From contig URDS01000008.1 of assembly GCA_900546635.1 (NCBI GenBank), positions 1-52,923 of the forward strand: a stretch of DNA of 52,923 nucleotides, given 5' to 3'. The notes under the pieces are model-generated. The model saw nothing but the letters and a program-made list of their open reading frames with translations, had not been told where the DNA came from and did not search any database. The DNA comes from an uncultured Eubacteriales bacterium (GTDB lineage: Bacteria; Bacillota; Clostridia; Oscillospirales; CAG-272). Shown one piece after another: positions 47,880 through 52,923 of this stretch. Position numbers and translations under genes: made by a program. Every line of letters starts with the position of its first letter. Position 1 is the first letter of the stretch.

Positions 47880-49535
47880 ATGCGTGCATTTTTGAGCCTG
47901 AAAACAAACTGTCGGATTTTTTTGAATACGCTGCGGGAAGTGTTTGTTTCTTCACTGCCGCTGGCGATTATCATTATACTTGTATGCGGTTTCGTCGCAC
48001 CGATGGAGACGCCGTCGGATTATGTCAAATTGGCCGTCGGATATGTCAGCGTCGTTTTGGGACAGGCGATCTTTTTACAGAGTTTGAATACCAGTATCCT
48101 GCCGATTGGAAAAATGATCGGGAGTTCGCTGGTTCAACTGAAAAAGCCGGTATTTATTCTGTTTTTCGGTTTTTTGTTCGGTCTTTTGGCGACGGTAGCG
48201 GAGCCGGCGCTGGTTGTTTTGGCGCGGCAGACAAATATGATTTTGCCGATTGTCAGTGAGACCGTCTTTATTTGGATCATGGGCGCGGGCATCGGCGTCA
48301 TGGTCGGATTCGCTTTGTTTCGGATGATGAAGGATTTAAATATCCGCGTTGTGTTTGCGCTTTTGTATGCGGTGGTTTTTGTGACCGTGTTTTTTGTGCC
48401 GGAGGAATTTGTGGCGCTGTCTTTTGACGGCAGCGGCGCGACAACCGGCGACGTATCCGTTCCGTTTATTCTGGCGCTCGGAATGGGTGTGTCGGTGACC
48501 ATGTCGAAAACAAAGAGCAACGACGATACGTTCGGTATTATCGGTCTTGCTTCCGTGGGGCCGATTTTGGCGCTCTTTCTGTACGGGATTATTTTAAAGG
48601 TGACAAACGGCGGACATCTGCCGCCGGCCGGTACCTATGATCCGGGTTCGGTTGAAAATATATCCGAAATTCTGCTTTCCAATTTAAAGGGCGTAGCGCT
48701 TGCGCTGCTCCCGGTGCTTCTGGCCTTTTTGCCGTTTCAGATTTTTCTGATTCGGCTGCCGCGGCGGGAATTTGTTCGGATGATGCTCGGTGCGGGCGTG
48801 GTGTATATCGGCCTTTTGATCTTTTTATCCGGTATTGATTACGGTTTTGCTTTTGCCGGTAAATATATCGGCGAGGTGTTTTTGGACAGCGCGCGGCCGG
48901 TCTGGTTCAAATGGCTGCTGCTTCCGGTCGGATTTGTTTTAGGCGCGGCGATTACCCTGTCCGAACCCGCTGTCGCCGTGCTTGCCGAGCAGCTTGAAGA
49001 AATTACGAACGGACACATTCAAAAACGCGCGATCCGCATTACGCTTGCGGTCGGAATCGGGTTTGCGGCGCTTTTGTCTATGGTAAAAATTCTGACGCAG
49101 ATCAACATTTTGTGGTTTTTGATTCCGCTGTATTTGATTGCCATTCTGATGATGCGGTACACGCCGAAGCTGTTTGTGGGTCTGGCGTTTGATTCGGGCG
49201 GCGTTACCGGCGGCGCGCTGACTTCCGCGTTTCTGACGCCGCTGACCCTGGGAACGGCGCAGGCTGTGGCCGCATCCGCCGGCGCTCGGGCGCAGTCTGT
49301 TTTGACCAACGGTTTCGGTATGATCGCCTTTATCTCGGTGACGCCCCTGATTGCGGTGCAGATGCTCGGTATTCTCTATGAAAACCGTATGAAGAAAGAG
49401 CAGAGCAGCGCGCAGATTACGGGTGAGGAACTTGAAGCGCTTGAATCGCTGGCCGCTTTGTCTGCCGGGGCAGATGCTGCGGAGCCGCACACGACGCCGG
49501 AGCAGTCCGAAGAGGAGAATCAAAATGTCAAATGA
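47880..49535 (+). CDS. DUF1538 multi-pass membrane transporter-like protein
   Basis: A 551-residue protein with about 12 predicted membrane helices and an internal duplication. Each half contains an EPA motif followed by AVLAxQ or VVLARQ (VAEPALVVLARQ near residue 108; LSEPAVAVLAEQ near 362) and a glycine-rich motif (SFDGSGATTGDV near 183; AFDSGGVTGGAL near 440), the DUF1538 pattern. The duplication with symmetric re-entrant-like motifs suggests a transporter; the substrate is not known. The ATG directly follows GAAAGG, an unusually close site; a TTG at 47892 is a possible alternative start. Its 3' end overlaps the first PII-like gene by 11 bp. Confidence 0.85.
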   Translation: MRAFLSLKTNCRIFLNTLREVFVSSLPLAIIIILVCGFVAPMETPSDYVKLAVGYVSVVLGQAIFLQSLNTSILPIGKMIGSSLVQLKKPVFILFFGFLFGLLATVAEPALVVLARQTNMILPIVSETVFIWIMGAGIGVMVGFALFRMMKDLNIRVVFALLYAVVFVTVFFVPEEFVALSFDGSGATTGDVSVPFILALGMGVSVTMSKTKSNDDTFGIIGLASVGPILALFLYGIILKVTNGGHLPPAGTYDPGSVENISEILLSNLKGVALALLPVLLAFLPFQIFLIRLPRREFVRMMLGAGVVYIGLLIFLSGIDYGFAFAGKYIGEVFLDSARPVWFKWLLLPVGFVLGAAITLSEPAVAVLAEQLEEITNGHIQKRAIRITLAVGIGFAALLSMVKILTQINILWFLIPLYLIAILMMRYTPKLFVGLAFDSGGVTGGALTSAFLTPLTLGTAQAVAASAGARAQSVLTNGFGMIAFISVTPLIAVQMLGILYENRMKKEQSSAQITGEELEALESLAALSAGADAAEPHTTPEQSEEENQNVK

Positions 49536-49842
49536 AAATGTTTGTAAAATTGAATATTTGACCGTTATTTCCGACCGGAAACGGGCGGAGGAATTGCTGG
49601 AGGCGCTGCGCGGCGCGGGTTGCCACCTGATTCACAGCGAATATGCCAAAGGGTCGGCAACGACCGGTTATTTCAGTGATATGCTCGGACTGATGCCGGA
49701 GGAAAAGAAAATTGTTATTACCAGCCTTTTAACGAGCGCGGCATCCAAGACGGTTTTAAAACTTTTGGAGACAGATTTCGATTTTGACAAACCGAATACC
49801 GGAATTGCCTTTACGGTGCCGGTAGAAACGGTGTCATTGTAA
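49525..49842 (+). CDS. PII-like (GlnB-fold) regulatory protein 1
   Basis: A 105-residue small protein with PII-like layout: beta1 CKIEYLTVISDRKRAEELLEALRGAG, a central loop SEYAKGSATTGYFSDMLGL in place of the T-loop, then EEKKIVITSLLTSAASKTVLKLLE and a final NTGIAFTVPVETVSL strand. The T-loop tyrosine used for uridylylation in GlnB is not at the usual position. It overlaps the DUF1538 gene, so it likely gates or reports on that membrane protein by binding a nucleotide. It differs clearly from the second PII-like protein. Confidence 0.75.
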   Translation: MSNENVCKIEYLTVISDRKRAEELLEALRGAGCHLIHSEYAKGSATTGYFSDMLGLMPEEKKIVITSLLTSAASKTVLKLLETDFDFDKPNTGIAFTVPVETVSL

Positions 49843-49860
49843 ATCGGGGGGGATTTGGAG

Positions 49861-50184
49861 ATGAAAGCGTTATATATTATTGCGAATGTCGGCTTTGCCG
49901 AGGAAATTGTGGAGATGACCCGAAACGCGGGCGCAAAGGGCGCGACCATTATGAATGCCCGCGGAACGGCCGACATCAACAAGGCATTTTTCGGTATAAC
50001 CACAAGTCCCGAAAAGGAGATTATTCTGACGCTTGTCGATGCGAAGGTGGCCGATACGATCATGGCTGCGATCGGTGAAAAAGCGGGCGTGAAAACGCCT
50101 GCCGGAGCGGTTTGCTTTTGCGTTCCGGTAGACGGGGCTGTCGGCATTCGTTTTTCCGCGGAGGATGAGCGCGCGGAGCAATAA
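49861..50184 (+). CDS. PII-like (GlnB-fold) regulatory protein 2
   Basis: A 107-residue PII-fold protein: ALYIIANVGFAEEIVEMTRNAGAKGATIMNARG (beta1-helix-beta2), a T-loop-like stretch TADINKAFFGITTSP, EKEIILTLVDAKVADTIMAAIGEKAG, and a glycine-rich B-loop TPAGAVCFCVPVDGAVGI. This is closer to classical PII than its neighbour. Three-gene units of a DUF1538 protein and PII-like partners suggest nucleotide-sensed control of transport, by analogy with GlnK-AmtB. The ATG has GGGGGG upstream; a TTG at 49855 is a minor alternative. Confidence 0.8.
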   Translation: MKALYIIANVGFAEEIVEMTRNAGAKGATIMNARGTADINKAFFGITTSPEKEIILTLVDAKVADTIMAAIGEKAGVKTPAGAVCFCVPVDGAVGIRFSAEDERAEQ

Positions 50185-50200
50185 ATTTACAAGAATCAAT

Positions 50201-50233
50201 AAACGGCGCCCCGCCCAAAACGGGGCGCCGTTT
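50201..50233 (+). terminator. Terminator of the DUF1538-PII operon
   Basis: AAACGGCGCCCCG (50201-50213) pairs perfectly with CGGGGCGCCGTTT (50221-50233); only a short T stretch follows. Confidence 0.8.
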
Positions 50234-50434
50234 ATTGGTTTTGACGGCGTATGCACGATTGCCGGAACACGAAAGAAAAAAGCTTTCCTTTTGTATTGAA
50301 TGTAGATGAAATAAAAACAACAATTTTAACACAAATTTGCGAAAAATTGAATCCATGTCGTTTTAAATTATAGAAGTATGGACGGTTGCTGTTTTATATT
50401 GACTCGAAAAAATACAATAAAGGAAGGCTTTTTT

Positions 50435-51001
50435 ATGAAAGAAAACGTGCTTCGCGGTTTCGCCAAACAATCTCGCTTTTCTCTTGTAACCTTGGGATGG
50501 CTTTGCTGCCTGTATTTGGCCTCACACTTGGTTTTTAATTTCATTTTCGAGACGGTATGCCATATGTTCGGCAGGTATAACAGTATGGTGCTGCTCTATT
50601 CTATCGCCATCAACACATGCATGATTCTTTATCTTGCAAAAAGGCATCGGGCAAGCAAAAGCTATGACGGGAAATTGTTTGATCCGGCGGTGGGGGATAA
50701 ATTAAATCTCAAAAAAGAAATATCGAAGGTGATTCTTTCAAATTCGCTGAGTTGTACGATCGCGTATATGATTTTTACTTTGCCGCATTTTATTTTGTAC
50801 AGCGTGACGGGCGGGTATCCCTTTGAGGAAGCTCTGTTTTTTGACCGCTTTTATATCCCGACGCTCTTTTGGCTTGATGTGACGCCGGTTCCCGTGCTGG
50901 GATGGCTGCTTGGCGGTCTGTATTTTCTGATTGTTTTTTCTGCTGTGCTGCTTATCGGTCGTTTCCGCATGTTCAAAAAGCATTCCGAAAATCAAAATTG
51001 A
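50435..51001 (+). CDS. Four-helix membrane protein of unknown function
   Basis: A 188-residue integral membrane protein with hydrophobic segments at about 16-38, 48-66, 100-122 and 150-175, and positively charged loops (AKRHRASKSYDGK, FRMFKKHSENQN) that place both ends in the cytoplasm. No family motif recognised. AAAGGAAGG precedes ATG 50435. A possible promoter is TTGAAT near 50347 with TATAGA 16 bp further on. It begins the AT-richer right end of the window. Confidence 0.7.
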   Translation: MKENVLRGFAKQSRFSLVTLGWLCCLYLASHLVFNFIFETVCHMFGRYNSMVLLYSIAINTCMILYLAKRHRASKSYDGKLFDPAVGDKLNLKKEISKVILSNSLSCTIAYMIFTLPHFILYSVTGGYPFEEALFFDRFYIPTLFWLDVTPVPVLGWLLGGLYFLIVFSAVLLIGRFRMFKKHSENQN

Positions 51002-51085
51002 CTGTCACGATTCTGAAAAAGCCGGTTTTTTACTGGCATATGCTTGAAAATATGCACAATAAATACGGTTTCCTTGAATAAACAA

Positions 51086-51119
51086 AAATCGTCCTGCTTG
51101 TTTTAAAGCAGGACGATTT
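51086..51119 (-). terminator. Intrinsic terminator, mainly minus strand
   Basis: A perfect 14-bp stem, AAATCGTCCTGCTT (51086-51099) with AAGCAGGACGATTT (51106-51119). The T-run is on the minus strand, so it ends the EcsC-gene transcript, and it also lies just after the plus-strand membrane protein. Confidence 0.75.
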
Positions 51120-51144
51120 GATCGTGAAACAAATACGGGAAGCG

Positions 51145-51302
51145 TTATTTATCGGTTTTCATCCACTCTATGGCGTATTCTTGCCCGTATATTTTGCCGA
51201 GTTTGTTTATGTAGTTTTCAATCAGTTCAACGGCGCGGGTTTCTGCCCGTTGAAACCGGCAGATGTTAATAAAATACCTGCTACCGTAAGCAATAGAGAC
51301 AT
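51145..51302 (-). pseudogene. Frameshifted micro-gene downstream of the EcsC gene
   Basis: ATG 51302, 7 bp after AGGAG, opens MSLLLTVAGILLTSAGF but stops after 26 codons at 51222. A second minus-strand frame, without its own start, continues through the same DNA to 51145 and reads FQRAETRAVELIENYINKL then GKIYGQEYAIEWMKTDK, which has clear protein-like texture. Joining the two by a one-base shift near 51250 gives a plausible protein of about 50 residues. It begins 20 bp after the EcsC stop, so it was probably a co-transcribed gene. Broken gene, programmed shift or sequence error cannot be told apart here. Confidence 0.4.
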
Positions 51303-51322
51303 TTGGTTTCTCCTATAAAATA

Positions 51323-52327
51323 TTACAGTTTTGCCAACAGTTCTGATTTTTTAGTTTCAAATTCTTGTTCGGTAATAATTTTCTGATCCTTTAGTTTGGC
51401 AAGTTTTTCGATTTTCTCGAGAATTTCATGGTTGTCGCTGGTTTTTCCGGAATGCTTGGAAATCAATTTTGAAATTTTTGCATGGGCATTTTTAATATTT
51501 TTTGTAACGGTATCTTGAATCGGTTCTGAGTTTTCTTTCATAACAGTTTCATCGACATTTTGAATTTTTTCAATATCTTCTGCAAATTCTTGATCGGTAT
51601 AGTCAAATGTTGCCTTTTCCAGAGTTGTTTGCAGTCTATTGGCCATAGGTAGCATAGAAGCAAAATTTAGCCCGCCTGAAATCACTCCACCGATAATGGG
51701 GACGATTTTACCGATGCCGCTGGCCACTGTAGTTTTAGTCACTTTAATGCCGATGGATTTTCCTACCTGCTTAATTATAGGATACCAAAAAGTTTTGGTT
51801 AATGCTTGTTGTGAAAGCTTTTTGGAGGTTGTTTTGGCGATTTGCGTTGTTAAAACTCGCACGCCGGTAGCGGCACTTGAAACGCCAAACATTACCCCGC
51901 AATACATAATAAGTTGATTTTTGACTTGCTCTTCATTTACTTTTCCGTCCTTCCATAAATCATTTGCGCCGTATAAATAGGATATTTCTTGCGCAAGGCG
52001 TAACGCCATCCCGAAAAACTGCATGACATCGGCAGGAATTGTCGCTGCCATTGCTAATCCACCTGGAATGCCTGTAACAAATGAAGCAATCGAGGATTCA
52101 CTCGTTCGTTTTAAGATTAATTTGTTGGAAATTCGTGCCAACTGTTCCTGCGTATATCCGGCCTGAACAGGCCCCCAATCCAATACGTTCTGAATTGCTA
52201 TACTCTCATGAACAAAGGTTTCGGCTAAAAACTTATTGCGGTCAACTTTTACGCCTGGAATTTGTACTGCAGGTGTTATGATACTTTCAAGGGCGAGTTC
52301 TTTTGTAGAATCTTGTTTTACTTCCAT
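51323..52327 (-). CDS. EcsC-family protein with C-terminal SHOCT domain
   Basis: A 334-residue protein. Residues about 60-215 match the EcsC pattern, with Gly/Ala-rich semi-hydrophobic segments (SFVTGIPGGLAMAATIPADVMQFF, YLYGANDLW, VPIIGGVISGGLNFASML). The last about 35 residues (ILEKIEKLAKLKDQKIIT, then EQEFETKKSELLAKL) are a SHOCT domain, a short oligomerisation or targeting module. EcsC-type proteins are membrane-associated and poorly characterised. ATG 52327 follows GGAGG at good distance; the TTG further upstream contains the ribosome site itself. It is more AT-rich than most of the window, and its transcript may pass through the structured RNA upstream. Confidence 0.85.
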   Translation of the reverse strand: MEVKQDSTKELALESIITPAVQIPGVKVDRNKFLAETFVHESIAIQNVLDWGPVQAGYTQEQLARISNKLILKRTSESSIASFVTGIPGGLAMAATIPADVMQFFGMALRLAQEISYLYGANDLWKDGKVNEEQVKNQLIMYCGVMFGVSSAATGVRVLTTQIAKTTSKKLSQQALTKTFWYPIIKQVGKSIGIKVTKTTVASGIGKIVPIIGGVISGGLNFASMLPMANRLQTTLEKATFDYTDQEFAEDIEKIQNVDETVMKENSEPIQDTVTKNIKNAHAKISKLISKHSGKTSDNHEILEKIEKLAKLKDQKIITEQEFETKKSELLAKL

Positions 52328-52420
52328 TGCTTTTTCCTCCAAGATTTATAGTAAATTTTAAATGTTGCTCAATATATAACTTGTAAAATTCGCGAAAAGT
52401 ACAAGAACTATTTTGAAAAT

Positions 52421-52583
52421 AAAAAAAGGTGCGCCCACGAAGGAACGCACCGAAAAAGTGTTGTTCCCTCATTGTTGTCACACAATTACTCTTCCAATAT
52501 GGTACGAGAAAAGAGGAAAAACACTTTTTACCAAAGTATTTTCCCATATTGGAAGATAATTATTCTATGTAATTGTGTGACAA
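52421..52583 (-). ncRNA. Structured small RNA or leader, about 160 nt, unknown family
   Basis: A minus-strand promoter (52616-52588) would start an RNA at about 52582. It opens with TTGTCACACAATTAC (52583-52569), which pairs perfectly with 52489-52475; an inner 13-bp stem pairs 52556-52544 with 52502-52490. The large apical loop contains a segment (52529-52513) that can instead pair over about 17 bp with 52470-52453, downstream of the hairpin. The RNA ends in a GGTGCG/CGCACC hairpin (52451-52428) and seven T residues. It lies 94 bp before the EcsC start. It may be a standalone RNA, an attenuator leader, or a palindromic mobile repeat. The open frame across it shows no coding texture. Confidence 0.6.
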
Positions 52584-52587
52584 GTAA

Positions 52588-52616
52588 ATTATAGCACAGC
52601 CATTTGATTTATGCAA
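52588..52616 (-). promoter_or_regulatory. Promoter of the structured RNA
   Basis: TTGCAT (52616-52611), 17 bp, TATAAT (52593-52588), ending a few bases before the first hairpin arm. Confidence 0.75.
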
Positions 52617-52700
52617 TAAAAATATCATATGAAGCGCATAAATGGGGAAAAAGCGCAAACAAGCCGGAAACTCGTTTTATAAGGTTAGTTTACTTCCCGA

Positions 52701-52758
52701 ATACAAAAACAGGCATATCCAATCGGATTGCTCCGAAAGAATATGCCTGCTTTTGTAT
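52701..52758 (-). terminator. Terminator of the truncated right-end gene
   Basis: ATACAAAAACAGGCATAT (52701-52718) pairs with 52741-52758 with one mismatch; in minus sense the stem ends in a T-rich run (GTTTTTGTAT). It lies about 50 bp after the stop at 52809. Confidence 0.85.
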
Positions 52759-52808
52759 TGAATTTTACTTGCGGGATGATGCAAGCGCCGTAAATCCTTG
52801 AAGCTTGC

Positions 52809-52923
52809 TTATTTGCTTGCTTCTTCTACCGCAACGGCTACAGCGACGGTCGCGCCGACCATCGGGTTGTTGCCCATGCCGATAAGACCCATCATCTCAA
52901 CGTGCGCGGGAACCGACGAAGAG
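52809..52923 (-). CDS. 3' end of an unidentified gene, runs off the window
   Basis: Only the last 37 residues are present: VEMMGLIGMGNNPMVGAT, then VAVAVAVEEASK and a stop. The reading frame is open to the window edge, and codon use is GC-rich like the main part of the window. The glycine- and alanine-rich, partly hydrophobic end is distinctive but I cannot assign a family. A strong terminator follows. Confidence 0.7.
   Translation of the reverse strand, partial: SSSVPAHVEMMGLIGMGNNPMVGATVAVAVAVEEASK

Noticed and set aside
52287..52547. 86-codon minus-strand frame through the structured RNA
   Set aside because: Its sequence is forced by the inverted repeats and terminator, it overlaps the EcsC start, and it has no ribosome site.
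52421..52583. Identification of the structured RNA as 6S RNA
   Set aside because: Length is similar, but the long perfect stems and the loop-to-tail complementarity do not match the open central bubble of 6S RNA.

Overview
The window looks like chromosome of an anaerobic, spore-forming member of the Clostridia (Bacillota), probably near the Oscillospiraceae or a related uncultured family. The evidence is the order hrcA-grpE-dnaK-dnaJ-prmA behind a CIRCE operator, a SpoVM-like sporulation peptide, S-layer homology (SLH) anchored surface proteins, a dockerin-like module, a T-box leader, a cobalamin riboswitch, strong Shine-Dalgarno sites and frequent TTG starts. No tRNA, rRNA, CRISPR array, transposase or phage structural gene was seen. 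Family names come from reading motifs, not from database searches.

Layout. 1-4.3 kb (minus strand): an alpha/alpha-toroid protein of unknown function, a decayed ORF, and an HTH-cupin-acyl-CoA synthetase fusion behind a T-box whose specifier reads best as AUC (isoleucine). 4.4-7.8 kb (plus): a GIY-YIG protein, then a holin, an M23 peptidase and a GH19-like lysozyme, forming a lysis cassette without a phage. 7.8-10.3 kb (minus): a repeat-bearing lipoprotein and an AraC-type regulator. 10.4-19.7 kb (plus): an eight-gene, tightly overlapping cluster diverging from that regulator. It encodes a nucleotidyltransferase, a thymidylate-kinase-like protein, an acyl carrier protein, an adenylation enzyme, two beta-sandwich-like proteins of unknown role, a nitroreductase and a large serine esterase. 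I do not recognise this combination, and it is the best candidate here for an undescribed biosynthetic or modification system.

20-26.3 kb: the heat-shock operon, prmA, and two sporulation-type micro-ORFs ending in a SpoVM-like peptide. 26.4-29.6 kb: cysK-nifS-nifU-rrf2 (cysteine and Fe-S assembly), with paired operators at the promoter and a leftover C-terminus of a sulfhydrylase in front of cysK. 29.8-36.6 kb: two paralogous GH43-like surface enzymes, one with a dockerin-like end and one a lipoprotein, and a convergent GH18-SLH chitinase-like protein. 36.7-41.9 kb: a complete promoter-cobalamin riboswitch-terminator leader in front of a 1570-residue SLH protein with a DUF4430 (transcobalamin-like) domain, probably a surface corrinoid-capture protein.

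42-50.2 kb: a two-unit repeat, yqeG, an endonuclease-IV-like gene, an M24 aminopeptidase, an SPFH protein, an ABC exporter, and a DUF1538 membrane protein with two PII-like partners. 50.4-52.9 kb is more AT-rich. It holds a membrane protein, an EcsC-SHOCT protein preceded on the same strand by a roughly 160-nt structured RNA with its own promoter and terminator, a frameshifted micro-gene, and the 3' end of an unidentified gene running off the window.
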